DNA from: Lineus longissimus
Taxonomy: Eukaryota; Nemertea; Pilidiophora; Heteronemertea; Lineidae
DNA length: 64,000 nt
Assembly: GCF_910592395.1 (NCBI RefSeq)
Contig: NC_088321.1
Span: forward strand, 15,748,001 to 15,812,000
Direction: 5' to 3'
The translations under genes were made by a program, and so were the position numbers. Each line of letters starts with the position of its first letter. The stretch's first letter is position 1. Under the pieces are notes generated by a model, which was not told the DNA's origin, did no database searches, and saw nothing but the letters and a program-made list of their open reading frames with translations. Positions 22,500 to 35,429 of this stretch are shown here, in pieces.

Positions 22500-24790
22500 A
22501 CAAATGCTTGATTCTGTCGTCAGATTTGATAATTGGAGATAACAGCATATACTGGTTTAGATGCGACGTCCCTAGCACCCATGAAAGACTGTAAGCTCTC
22601 CTAAGATACCAGCCCGTTCAGCTTGCAACCAAGGCCATCTACCTGGAGATAAGGTTATTCTTTTAGAATGACGTAATCTTATTTCTTAATTTTGCCACTA
22701 ATGACAAATTTCAGCCATAAAAATGTCCTCATAAGTGTCAGAATACATGAAAAGCACTTCTTTAATGGTTTTAGTGAATTGGCATATTTGAAATCGGTCT
22801 GATGGTTCCGTGTTATTGCAAAACAGGTAGAAGTCACGCCTGGTGATTGGCAATTACCAAGATCGATGCCAGCAGCCATTGGCATGCGCAGAAACTATCT
22901 CTGTAGTGAAAAAAAAAAAAAAGAACTGCCGGTGTAGAAGTTTAAAATGTCCCAGGATAGAATGCCCGGGAAACAAAGGATTCTATTATGCGCTTCAATC
23001 TCTGAGCTATTGACGGTCAGGGTCTCTATAGAACCATATTGCAGAATACAATAGGGCCGGACACTTTTTCCAGGGGGGCATTTGTTACTCTTACACCGGG
23101 GAGGCAACAATGCCGTGCTTATCCATAACACCCCCTCCCCTCCGGTTCGGACGGCCCAGCTACTCCATCACGTTTCGATCATTTGTTAAGGATACGTTCT
23201 CGTCATCGAAGTAAGAACCGCAACCTCTCTATTGTCAAGAAGCTGCAGTAAGTCTCGCGCAACAATGGCATGATGAGAAGTATAGGCTTTCATGTACAGG
23301 TGTACACTACGCAATAGAGCATGTACATGCATATGATGCGCTTACATTTGCATAGGACGTGACCTAGATTTTTTCAGTCTCCTCCCTTCACTCATTACAG
23401 AGGTTGGTATACACTTGACGGCAATGCACTTTGTGCGTAAGGTGTCCAAGCACGTGTTCTTCTGTAGAATGGGTAACCTCGATCCAAGTGGGAATAATCT
23501 GCAATACCAGATCGCTCGGTATGACAGTGCATCCATCGTATGCTCGCCTCGGGTAAATCAACGAGGCTTCCTCGACCATCCGCTGCGAGGCGGATAGGGT
23601 TGAGGTTACCTGGATTGACGCGACTGAAACGTGCAGACAGATCACGATCGTGAATTTTAACCCACATGGGACCAGTTGGAATTTCACATTGAGGAACTTG
23701 GGATCTTATTTCAGATGCATGATTTCATTTCGTAGGCAAACGGCCGTGGGAGGATGAACGGGACGATTTCAGTGACTTTTGGATCGCATTTGTGGGCAGA
23801 TTTGATGAGGGTGGCCATGAACTCCAGCCTCCCAGCGAAGACACAAGTTCGGTAAAGTAGATTTAGGCTACCATTACGAATTACACGTACATGACATACC
23901 GGTAGGCTATATGATGACGTTATATTGAAATCTGTCTTGGTAGTGTGCAAGGATTCTGTAGATCGAAACTACCTACTTGATCCAAACAATCATGTATTTT
24001 CTATTCAACTCATCTTAGCATTACAAGAGACACACTAACGCCAAGTATCGTCATTAGCAATCGAAAATCCAGATAAGTTGTGTGTACATACAGTCTAGCT
24101 CATAGAAATGTCAAAACCTTCATGATATCTCCTAAAACACCATGCCTGATTTTATTGTGGTTGTACAGTGTTTTCACAAAAGAGTTTGTCCGTGAACATT
24201 ATGATATTAATGAAATACCTTATAGGCTTCATCATGCAATGAACCATTAACTTAATGTCCACAAAAACATCTTCATTTAAAAAACTCACCAAAAAATAAT
24301 ATTTTTTAGTATATACATGAGTCTTGAGTATTTTTATTTTGATATCTTATTTGAGTTCCGAGGTATCACACTTTTCTACACAAAAATCAGCATGATATAG
24401 ATGCAGACACTACTTTTATTAACTTTGTATCTTTCCCCCGGCTAACTCCCACTATACGATACACCCACATCATGCATTATACCACAGTCCGGTGTGTAAA
24501 CCCTCAATATGATCAAGCTTTTATATTTTATTCCTTTCGGATGTAAATTACTTCATTTAACAACAATATTTTAAAATCCTCACTCAAGTTCGGTAGGAGG
24601 TACATCACTGTCCCTTTCAAAAATAAAGTTTAATTTAGTTTTTGGCACCGTGCATGATGTAACTCGACAAACTCCTATGGCTGTTGAATAGATGTCTGTA
24701 AGCAAGAGAATGGCAATTGAACCAGGTCATTTTGACTTCGTTTTGAATCCTCTCGCGTTGAGTACGTACATTATGTAAGCAAGGTATCGT
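22500..24790. other. No gene seen
   Basis: Intergenic, AT-rich from about 23990 to 24660. No exon with matching splice sites was recognised on either strand. Confidence 0.5.
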
Positions 24791-25090
24791 TAGCTCACCT
24801 CTGGGGAGCTTATACGATACCGTGGCGTCCGTCGTAGTCCGTCGTCGTCAGTCGTCGTCAGTCGTCGTCCGTCGTCGTCCGTTAGCGGAGCACGTTTCGT
24901 CATCGCTAGGCCTAGATGGCTAAAATTTGGTGTGATGGTAGCTTTGGGCAATATGCCCAGATGTATTTTTCTTTTTCCCGATATGACCTACTTTCTGGCC
25001 TCCAGGCGGCCATCTTGGAAATAGTTTTTTGCCTTTTTCAAGCTAATAGTTGTACGTAGAGTGACGAGGTTTTAATGGTGGTGTATCAAA
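24791..25090 (+). repeat. Dispersed repeat with GTC-rich head, copy 1
   Basis: Begins TTAGCTCACCTCTGGGGAGC, followed by a CGTCCGTC/GTCGTC microsatellite (about 24826-24893), then TTTGGTGTGATGG and TTCTGGCCTCCAGGCGGCCA. The second copy at 47955-48300 has the same order of blocks on the same strand. Class unknown; it looks like a transposable-element family. Confidence 0.65.
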
Positions 25091-25550
25091 TAAGGTGGTG
25101 AGCACATCGTCCCTGGACCGTTTCATTTTGAATGTCACTCTGCTTGAACAAGGGCATTTAAAAACCTCGTTTTGAATATATGCAAACAAATCAATTTTTA
25201 ACCTCGTTTCGAATGTGACCTTGACCTGAATATCGCCACTTTATTCAAACCTCGTTTTGAATATTACCTCGTTTATGTATTGAAATTGAATGTATAAATG
25301 TATTGAATGACATTGAATGTATTAAAACGTTGTAGAGTGACACACTGTGAGGCCAAATTATACTTAAATGAGAGATAACGACAATAATTTCTTGAAACAT
25401 TTTTCAAAGCGTTTCGCGGAATTATGGTATAATTACGGATGTAAACGATTGAAATACCAGGTGCATTTGAACGCAACACTTTTGCCAGGGAAGTTACGCT
25501 ATGACAACTATTGCTTTAACAGTTCGACCTGGCGAAATTTCGAGAATGTA

Positions 25551-25556
25551 TTTTAT
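25551..25556 (-). terminator. Polyadenylation signal overlapping the peptide-precursor stop codon
   Basis: The last codons read CAA TAA AA, so the stop codon lies inside AATAAA. If used, the 3' UTR would be only 20-30 bases. Confidence 0.5.
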
Positions 25557-25906
25557 TGCGTAATCCATCTCTTTCCAACTATATGCTTATATGAGTTTAA
25601 CGAATCCAGCAAGGCCTGTAGGTCTTGTCGTGATTTCCTTGAGCGACCTGGCTTGTAGCTCCAATGGCCTGATCGGAAACCCGGCGCCATTAATTTCCTC
25701 AGGGAGACGTCTGGCGTCATCAAGTTGGGCAACTCTTCACTTGCCGCCGCTTGGCGGCGCTGGAGGAATTTTCGTAAAGCTTCTAACGTCCTTTTGAGTT
25801 GCTGTTGCGATACTGCTGTGTCCTGGGGACGATTGGCGTTGGTGAACGGTGCCGCCAATAGGACGAGCAGCAGGAAGAACTCCCTTGTCTGTAGGCGAAG
25901 TATCAT
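25553..25906 (-). CDS. Candidate amidated neuropeptide / secreted peptide precursor
   Basis: 117 residues in one coding exon. A signal peptide is evident at residues 1-24 (FFLLLVLLAAP core, likely cut after TNA). Prohormone processing signals follow. After LRK, the segment LMAPGFRSGHWSYKP ends in Gly followed by RSRKSR, predicting an amidated 15-mer. Next, QDLQALLDSLNSYKHIV ends in GKR, predicting an amidated 17-mer whose N-terminal Gln could cyclise to pyroglutamate. Earlier KR and RR pairs could release further fragments. A splice acceptor (TATTTTGTTTAG) lies 15 bases before the ATG, implying a non-coding first exon. A polyadenylation hexamer overlaps the stop codon. The HWSY...PG core recalls GnRH and the 17-mer loosely recalls the C-terminal helix of NPY/NPF or PDF peptides, but neither match is good enough to assign a family. 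Confidence 0.6.
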   Translation of the reverse strand: MILRLQTREFFLLLVLLAAPFTNANRPQDTAVSQQQLKRTLEALRKFLQRRQAAASEELPNLMTPDVSLRKLMAPGFRSGHWSYKPGRSRKSRQDLQALLDSLNSYKHIVGKRWITQ

Positions 25907-25925
25907 ATTGGGCTTTCTCTCTACC

Positions 25926-26726
25926 TAAACAAAATACCTGATAATTAATGCGCGGATTTTGGAAAGAAATAGGCTGAATCCCCCCCCCCCCCCCCCGAGC
26001 GCCCCCAACTCCCCTCTGACAAAGTGTCCTTCCCTATATTGTGTGGCGACTTATTAGGGTATATTTCTAGAGAGCAGGATGACCTTCAATGCCTCAGAGT
26101 TTAGAAGCTAATAATACATGCACTGTATAATCATTTCACCCTGCCCCCGGGGCACCTTTAGGATATTTAAAACTGTCACACCTAAGGTTTAATAAAGATC
26201 TAAACCATGGGGAACTAAAGGTGTGAGACTAGAACGAGGGATTCACGTGAATACAGGTAGAGAGCGTTTCTTAGTATATATACATTAACGCATACATGTA
26301 TATAGCGAAGATAACCGAAGCAGTTTAACGACATTCCCGTATTACGCTGGTTGCTAAAACAATTCACAAAAACATTACAATATATTTAAAAGAAAGTACA
26401 TGTAAAATCCCTACCTTGATGATGGCCCAGGTTATGAAACAAAATACAAGAAACTGCTCCAAACGATCCAGGAGGGTGTACAACAGTGAAGTATCATCTT
26501 ACTTCTATAGACTGATACAAGGCATGTCTATACATACTCTAGTCTAATCATATTGTGATAAGATTTTACAAAGTTGTTGTGATAGCCTTCTTATCGGTGT
26601 TTTAATTAGGCCTGGTTTGTCAGATCCTGTCACTGGGCCTGCAGCCAAGTGCAGGCAAGAGTTCAGCATCATTGTACAATCATTTGCCTTGTTATCTCAA
26701 TGATCGAGATAGATAACTCGATCGCT
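25926..26726. other. Upstream region of the peptide precursor; no coding sequence seen
   Basis: Contains a C run (25981-25996) and presumably the non-coding first exon and promoter of the peptide-precursor gene. No TATA box could be fixed with confidence. Confidence 0.4.
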
Positions 26727-27236
26727 CGAGATAATAAGTCCATCGATCGAGATAATAAGTCCATCGATCGAGATAATAAGTCCATCGATGGAGATAATAA
26801 GTCCATCGATGGAGATAATAAGTCCAACGATGGAGATAATAAGTCCATCGATCGAGATAATAAGTCCATCGATCGAGATAATAAGTCCATCGATGGAGAT
26901 AATAAGTCCATCGATGGAGATAATAAGTCCATCGATGGAGATAATAAGTCCATCGATGGAGATAATAAGTCCATCGATCGAGATAATAAGTCCATCGATC
27001 GAGATAATAAGTCCATCGATGGAGATAATAAGTCCATCGATCGAGATAATAAGTCCATCGATCGAGATAATAAGTCCATCGATCGAGATAATAAGTCCAT
27101 CGATCGAGATAATAAGTCCATCGATCGAGATAATAAGTCCATCGATCGAGATAATAAGTCCATCGATCGAGATAATAAGTCCATCGATCGAGATAATAAG
27201 TCCATCGATCGAGATAATAAGTCCATCGATCGAGAT
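26727..27236. repeat. 21-bp palindrome-containing minisatellite, about 24 copies
   Basis: Unit GATAATAAGTCCATCGATCGA; each unit carries ATCGAT and, in most copies, the 8-base palindrome TCGATCGA. A single C/G change (CGATCGAG versus CGATGGAG) distinguishes two unit types. In order they run R R G G G R R G G G G R R G, followed by ten R. Five of six frames are open because 21 is a multiple of three, so long DNKSIDR-type frames here are not genes. Confidence 0.95.
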
Positions 27237-27244
27237 ATTTCCTG

Positions 27245-30200
27245 AAAAAGACATTTTCATGCTGAAAAAAAAATTATGTGATGTCCTTTCCCAGCCACCG
27301 TGCTATTTGATAATTCAAAAGATGAAAACGAAAATGACGCCGAAGTATTTTATTTCCAATCTGATACTCAAATTCAAACATTTTAATTTGGAGGTTTTTC
27401 AGATGGCCCATGCTATTTCAAAGAAACCAAACGAAATCAAAAATCAAAATCAAAATATCAAAATGCACAGCTTTTTTCTGAGGATTTTTACCGGAATAGC
27501 ATTAACGTGGTCGTCCTTTTTAGGTGAATGTCATCAAAGTATTTTTATGTGGACTTGAGTGGATTCCACTCTATATTAGTATCTTCAGAAATGATATCAT
27601 TTTCGTGATATGATGTGAAGTTTAATCAGAAACACCCCACACAAATGGTGAATTCCCATTGAATATTCCGTCGGATCAAACGAGTCAGATTTTCAGATTC
27701 GTCGTTTCAATATACTTCGGCCAAACGTTTTGTTTACCGTTTGGACGACAGATGGCATTGCGAGTTCATTGGGAAATTATCTCTCATGTCATTGTGTAAT
27801 ACTGACTCATGGTATTGTCAGGATTACAAATAAACCGCCTCTGCACTCTGACCACAATAGAATATGATTCAACTTTATACATGTATTCAATGAGGGCAAG
27901 CCGTACACACGTTGTGGAGTCGCTCATCGGGTACGTGTGGTAGGCTTGTAGTTTACAGGGTTGGGCCCGGTGGTTCAAAATCACTGAAGTCACGTTATCC
28001 CTAACGGTTACGTTATCTCTTTCAGTTAAACCCCATTGAAATTTTCACTTGACGACTCCGTTAAATCCAACATGGTTTTGAACACCCAGCCTGTACATTT
28101 AGAATTTCCGAATTTTCTGTTGTATTCTGGCCAGTTTTCTTGAACATGCAAAGTTTATCTGGTGAATTCTTAGTGATATATTGAACACTTTGGATAGTCC
28201 CAGTGAATCATATTGATATATTCTTATGTGAATATGCATTAGTTTCCCCAATACGTAATTGGTTCGATGTGAGACATCACCTAGGGGTTGACTAATTTTC
28301 GTTGTCAGAAGTTTTCCATTTGGCTGCTGTCGTCACTGTAGCTCCGGCTGCGGTGTACGCCATCATGAGGACGCATCAATTTAGCAGAAGGGGGTAGAAA
28401 TTCTGGGGGTAGAAGTATTAAAAAAAAACTGTGTACCTTTTTTACCTTTTTTACCTATTCATGCCATTTTGTGTACCTATTTTTCCAGTACCTTTTTTTA
28501 CTTTTATTTCCTGTCCCTCTTTTCCTGTACCTTTATTACCTAGATTCGTTGTGTAAGATATATGAAACTCCCCAGCGATGACCTGGAATGCATCGGCCGT
28601 CAAGTGTTCTTGATTTTGATTCGATTAAACTCGATGGAAACTTTGTAAACAACGCGGTATGAAACTCTGTATTGGGGACAATAGGCCTACAGATATATGT
28701 GCTATTGAAATACTATACATCACATTTAAACTAGGCCACGCGATCTAGTCTGAGTGCCTTGGACGACTTAATGAAATTTTCGTGAAATTTTGCGTTAATT
28801 TGCCATTTTGTCAGCTGGAGCAGTGGATTATATAAGAAGAACAGGGTACAGTATATCGTCGGTAAGTATTCCCATGGCGTAGATCATTGTAGTTTCCATA
28901 CAACTTGCTTGGAACGCAAGGTTTCGACAAGTCGGAGAAGTGTCGTTTTTAGGCCTACCTGTCATGAATGTCTATGTCTAGTCCAGGTAGGACAAGACAC
29001 GTTTTGAACTTGCGTATGATATCTTTTTTGCTCTTCCGCCTATCTATCTGATCAAACTATCTATTGCTAAGATGAGCACGAGTAGCTATCATATATACGC
29101 ATTACTACATCTAAAGTACTACTTGCAGAGCCTAAAGATCATTTCATTCAATATGATGATATCTAACAGACCGTACAAAAAATGTTTTGTGGTTCGGCTC
29201 GGCAAAGGCACGAGCCTATCAAATTCCGATCTAGATAAGGCCTATGCATTGAGATGGAGGATTTTATTAAAGGCATGCTTCATGTGTGTGTACAATAGCT
29301 TCACGTGAACTCTTTAAGAGCGTGTACACTGTTGACAAGGAGAGAAGAATCTGTGAGCATCTTTGTTCATATTTAGGTCGGCCAGGACACATTAATGAGA
29401 TATATCTCTCCCTTCCTGTAATTCAGTAACGATCCGTTGGCCGGACTATGAAATTAGATGTACACTAAAGATAATCATCACAGTTATGCAAAATGATATG
29501 CAGTCGAGCCAGCAGCATCCAGGCACCCACGTACTGACAGTGCAGAGTGTAATGCAATATAATAATAATGGCACAAAACACTGTACTCGGTATTATATTG
29601 ATATCTTAAAAGTATTGTTTCGTCGGTAACTTTTGTCATGTTATTGACAGATGGTCGCAGTATCAATCAATACAGAATTTGCCTGACTTTGAGTTAATCA
29701 AAACATTGAGTGAGAAAAGAGGGCGACGCTGTCGTGGATAATCCATATCTCAATTAAATAATTATGCTTTTAAGTGGACAATGCTTTGTTATTTACGATA
29801 TTCGATATTGACCTAATTTGAGAGGTGACGGAATATTCATGTATTGGAATTGATCACCAACTTTGTCAATCATTTTCATAATGTTGTCAGAAAAAACCTC
29901 ATCAGATTTTTATCGATTGGTTTTATCAGTCTTCTCATAAAAGACGATTTATGTTAGAATTTCCAATGATATACTTTCCCAAGCACTATGATTTAAATAA
30001 AAAAATTACAACTGGGAAGCAAATTGAAACGCTAAGCTATAACATAATCATGCTGTGGCACATGTAAAATGTATGTGTTGTATGATATGCCATTGATGGC
30101 TTTTTTATTTTATCGAGATATGCATCATTTTCATATCGTTGAAGTGCTTTCTATCAAACTGGGTCACTGAGATAATGTATTTTTGGCTTACCCATTCTTC

Positions 30201-33200
30201 CCAAGCCAGTGTATGAAAACACCAAATTTTCACAGGGTTTTTTCGCGCGTGTATCGCGAATACCTTCGATTCGTGAAAATTGAAAATCGCCCTTAGACAT
30301 ATTTTGTGGTCAGAAAGGTTGATCGATTTGGTTATTTTCCAAACGAAATACATTGTATGTTGATTTTTTTTAAAACAACGTTTCGTGAATTGCAAAATTG
30401 AGCCAAAACACTCCTCAGGGTCAGGTGCCTTTGGATTATTGATTCTTCATCTATCATTTACGACCCTACAGAGAGTTTCTCTCAGGCTCATTGATCATGA
30501 AGTCGATATCCCTATCTTATGAATAAGTCAATAGCGCCAATCAATACCTCATTCACAAGAGCGACCCACACAATTGGAACTAATTTAGTGCTAATCCTAA
30601 CCCTTGAAACTCTGATGCAAGTGAGAGAATTGTCCAAAATGTTAAGAAAAAAGGCTGAAAACCGCGGGTATCGATATGACCATACTTTTAAAAGATTTCA
30701 ATGATGGCTCTCTAATGACATCATTCTTTCTATATGTTGGTACCTGACCGTACCATGGCATGCTTGAGGAGCTTGATATGGTATTTTCACATGATACAAT
30801 CAAGTTTTTTATGTTTAATGTCACTCCCTGATCATAGGGGGTGTTTTCACGGTCAGCCATGTTGAATGGCGGAACAATGATTCGCCCAATTTCTTCGCCG
30901 TATGCATGGTATTGTATTTTGCACGTTGGGTCTGGTCGATGCAGAACTAGACACATGAGTAGGCCTACTTCAACTCATTGAACATGTATGTTGAATCTAT
31001 AATCAGTTAACAGTAAAGCAAACACAAGTCGGTGAATGACGGGTCAAGTTGGAATGGGGATGTTTGTTTATGTCAGTGTAATAGTTCAAGAATGTGTCGA
31101 TATGATGGATAGTGAACAGCCTCTCCATCTAATACGCTTATTTCCCAGCTGAGAATATTCAGTGGGGCCTCATCACGGAGTGGTACGGTTTCCGCGCTCT
31201 CGCATGCACGAGCCAAGCGATGCACTATTTGTACACGCCCTTTCAGAAGTAAATGTACACCCTTTTTGGGCCGCTTTACGAAAAACTAAGTCTGACTGTT
31301 CTTATGATAAGGGTATAGATGACAAGTTTAATGTTTTTTTGCCGACCTAGCACCATTAAACCTTCTTTCTACTACATGTATATACTTGAAAACTTATTCA
31401 AGTAGGTCTAAGAACACGATTTTAACAAGTCCGATTATGTTGGCGACTATGTATTTTTAGATCAAGTCAATCGGTCATATGCAAATCTGACCGTCTTGTT
31501 TTTTTTACCAATCAGGCTCTAAACGGCACGATTTAAGGAATCTCACTTGCGCTGAGAAGGTCAAACATAGTGCAGAACCACTGAGAAAATACCCCGCCCC
31601 CAACGAGAGTGAAAAATCTCTCCCCTCCCGCCACACTTATGATGAGAGGAGTACGTATACGTAGTTGTACATGAAAGCAGTTTTCGATGATCAGGCCCAG
31701 TGACAATCAAGGGCCGTCGGTCAAGACTGCTATTTCAAATTTGGCCAGAAACTTTACTGCACATCCAGCTTGACGCATAACAGACTTATCAGTCTCCTGC
31801 ATTTTAGTCGTCACCATGACGCTTAACCTGGAACCTCGATCGCCCCGGCCATTTTGAAGCACCCAGTACCATATCCCATACATCAGAAACAACTCAAAAC
31901 AAAAATCAATACCGCTTACGTCATTGATAATAAATCGTCTGGTGTGGAATTTTATATCGTCTGCAGCGCTTGTCGGGTGTATTTCTTTGTTTAGGAGTAG
32001 TGGATACTTTCATCAGTGGATTATATCTCCACGGATGTACATTAGGTAAGCTGTGATAGTATGCATGTTCGTGCGATGCTCATTAATTGTCTCTGCTGTG
32101 GCCCGAGACACGCCTATTTCTGACGGCTTCCCGGTCTTCTGGTCGTCCATTCATGTTTGCCTCTACAGCGTACTGCTGGACGGACTCTCGCTTTTGTTTT
32201 GCAAGGCGTGCATGTCTCATCTATTCGTGCTTCTCAACTATCCTCTCCTATCCGATCATGCCCATGGTTCAAGAGAGAGAAGGACGATGTTCAATCTTCC
32301 CAGGATGTGTCCCAGGCCTACGTGCCACTCCCCATATCTGGTTATAGGCTACCCTGGTCATTTCTCGGTTGGTGTAGGAGTAGGCTACACACAGAAGGCT
32401 GCTCTAAATGGTCCCGAAACTGAGCGCATCGAGCATGGTGAGAAACCATGGAAATGCGCTATATAAGAACTCAACATTATAATTATTCTTGCTGTGGTAG
32501 CCGGCAGACTCCTGCATTGGCTGGATTGATTCATGCCGCATCTACATGCTCCTTGGTCATGGTTTCCGCGAGACCAGAAGCCTAAATGTATGCCACAACG
32601 GATCATCTGCTGGCCCGAGGCGTTTCATTCTCACCGGACATACTCTGCTCGTAATAAAATATTCAGATCTGCCATATCTGGTGATAATCCATGTCTGATT
32701 TACCAGCTGTTGCAAGTTCCATGACAGACATTGTTTTATAATCTGTAACTTCCACATGTGACCGCTTGAAATTGACTACAAGTATGCTACACCATTGCCT
32801 GACCTGACCTGACATAGCATCCTGCTGATTGCCTTTTCATTGCCTCATTCGTAGCGAACCAGACAGGTATAATGCATTTGCCGGTTCAGTTTATCGACCT
32901 CCATGAAAGTCGTTTCGTGGGGTCGATATTATCAAGATTTCCCTTGTAACCCTTTGATGAGACAGTAAAACCATTGGAATTTAGGCCTAGGTGCGAGCAG
33001 GCGTTGTTTATAGACAATAGACCGTGCTGGGCTCGGCCTAATTCTTTTAGCTACGAGGTGAGGGACACAATAACAAAATGAACTTGCCATCGTCCTGTTG
33101 CTCAATGAACATTTAAGAGACAGCCCGAATCCATTAATGCCAATGAGTTTCAGCTAGCCTAATGGTGACTACGTTTTCATCTCCTATAAATATCATATTC

Positions 33201-35429
33201 CGACATTTCCTGCCTGATTAATGTGTACTGTGATGCAGATGGACGAGTACTATCAACTTCTCTATGGTCGGGACTAAATTGGTTGTAGGCAATCAACCAT
33301 ATGGCGTATTTTGTCACACTACAGAAATTGATATCGAACAACTACTGGTCGGTGCACTGTCAAGTCGCGGATGTTTTTATATTCCAAAATGTATAAAGCG
33401 ACGTCGAACCGGAACTATACTCTTTGTGGAAGAATTTCCTTTTTTGAGGTGTGGTTGAGGTGCACGGCCCTGGCAGCCAAGTTAAGCAACGCCGGTGGAA
33501 AGGTTTCGAAACAAACACAACGTCTGGCGAACCTCCATCCACGATCCTGGAGTATCTAGTAACGGACATAGACGCAATCAGGTACGGAAGTAGCCTTCAA
33601 AGCATCTGACTCTGTCTCTGAAAGGAGGGGCGATGAATCATATTCTCAGGCACATGCGACATCCAACGAAGCACATCGTGTATCATTTCTATTCCAATGC
33701 AAAAATAGTGAAAGGTGTAGTGTCCCCTTTTATAAGTTTCTGTCCATTTTTTTGCCACCATTGAAACAACTAAACCCATGATCTATAGCAAACATAAACA
33801 GTGCATTTTGCGTGAAGGTGATCACCGAGCCCTCAGTATGGTGCCCAGTTAGCGATAATGAAAATACTGAAATTGCGAGGATGAGAAAAGATGATATTTG
33901 AAACCAATCCTGTTTTGATGTCAAACGAGTACTCGTATCTCAAGTTCCACAAAATTCCAATATGTTCCAAACTTGGGAAAATATTGGAATCTATTGGAAA
34001 CAGTATCGCCGGTCGGTTCATTAGCGTGTGAATGAATTCAGCCATGTGCATGCAGCGATATCAAACAGTCGTGTTGACACTAGCTGCTTCAATTTCACCA
34101 CAAGTCTGGCTTCACAGATCAATGGTGTTTGCCTAGGTTTTGGTATGGCTTCACTTCCGTATCTGATACCACTGTTCTCTCCTCATCGAAGACATCCGTA
34201 CTGGGACCACTCAGTCTTATCTCCATTAGATTTGACTGGGAGGTGGAGGGGAACTCTTCTTCGAGCTGTCTGTTGTCACTTTGCACACACAACAAAACAA
34301 ACCACCACATTCTGATACCCCATACACAATCACTACATCCAGACTTTCGGTATTCACCCAACCTTTTGCAAACACGCTATTGGGTGCAGTTCTTTACCCT
34401 GGCTTCAGAATTCCAATATCGGAAAGCAACTGGGTGCCTTTGTTATTGGCAGTAGTACTTAAGGAATGTTCTCGATCGAGGAAGGAAAGTGCTTCTCCGT
34501 TTGTCTCTCCGTCTCTCCATCAGTTGAGGTTGTGCTTGACATTTTTGTTGAGCTGTCAGGAAATGCTGGCAGTCACACTGCTTGTGTCTCGGTGCCTAAC
34601 GTTGTCCTGCTTGTAGCTTGAAGCGACAGTACGTATGACATATCCACTGTACACCTCTTACCACACTTACATTGGAACCCATCCAACCTGTGCAAGCATA
34701 GCTATTGCCTTTGTTGTCGCCGTAAGCAGCTAAGTCTACTAAAATCTGAATACCGATACGAGAAGGAGCAGGGGTCTTTGGTGTTGGCAGAATGACTAAG
34801 GGACATCCTCTTGAAAGGAACATGAGTAAGCGCTCTACTCCTCGGCGCACGTAACCCTCTCTTTCCTCTTTGCCTTCGGAGTAGAACTGCAATGTCTTTG
34901 GTTGAAGAGGCAAGGAAAGGCTGGCAAGGCTGTGAATACAAAATGACATCACTTCAGATGACTCAGACTCTGACTGATATGGACAAATTGAACGACAGTG
35001 TTGATCCTTGGAATAGATATATCGCGTTTGTCATAAGATCATAGCAAGTCATTTGCCTCGTTTGTTTTGCTGAAGGTGGTTTAGAGTTCCAGATTGGTCT
35101 ACAAGAGAATGGCATGTATGTGTACTATCTCTTACGAGCGAATACCCCAGTCTACATTTCGAAAATTAACTTCCAGCTGATATTAATCAGACACCAATGT
35201 CATTTCCAACATACACCCTCTGACACATTTCCCATTAGATTACATAGCACTTCTCTTGTAATTGAATACAAGGCAGCGCATCATAACCACAAATAACACA
35301 AATGAGGCAATTTTCGAAATGGCTACGACTTGTTCTAATTATATTATTCATATACGAGTAAACTGTTTTTAACTTTTTGAGTGCAAAGTATCATCATTTG
35401 TGATAACAGGTAGAGCTGCTTTTATGATA
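27245..35429. other. Long gene-poor stretch
   Basis: About 8 kb with no exon I can support. It holds a T/C-rich simple stretch near 28420-28550 built on TACCTTTTT, a probable SINE tail near 32270-32480 (ends AATGCGCTATATAAGAACTC), and a fragment near 33011 that resembles 42888 (GACAATAG(A/G)CC(G/A)TG). Several frames of 100-137 residues exist but none shows a domain or supported splice sites. Confidence 0.5.

Noticed and set aside
25553-25906. Assignment of the peptide precursor as GnRH
   Set aside because: HWSY and PG match, but the spacing differs and the peptide does not follow the signal peptide with an N-terminal Gln, as GnRH does.
26649-27558. Long DNKSIDR, SPSMEII and ISIDGLI frames
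   Set aside because: Frame artefacts of the 21-bp array, open on both strands at once.
32053-32466. 137-codon plus-strand frame
   Set aside because: No domain, no supported splice sites; its 3' part resembles a SINE tail.
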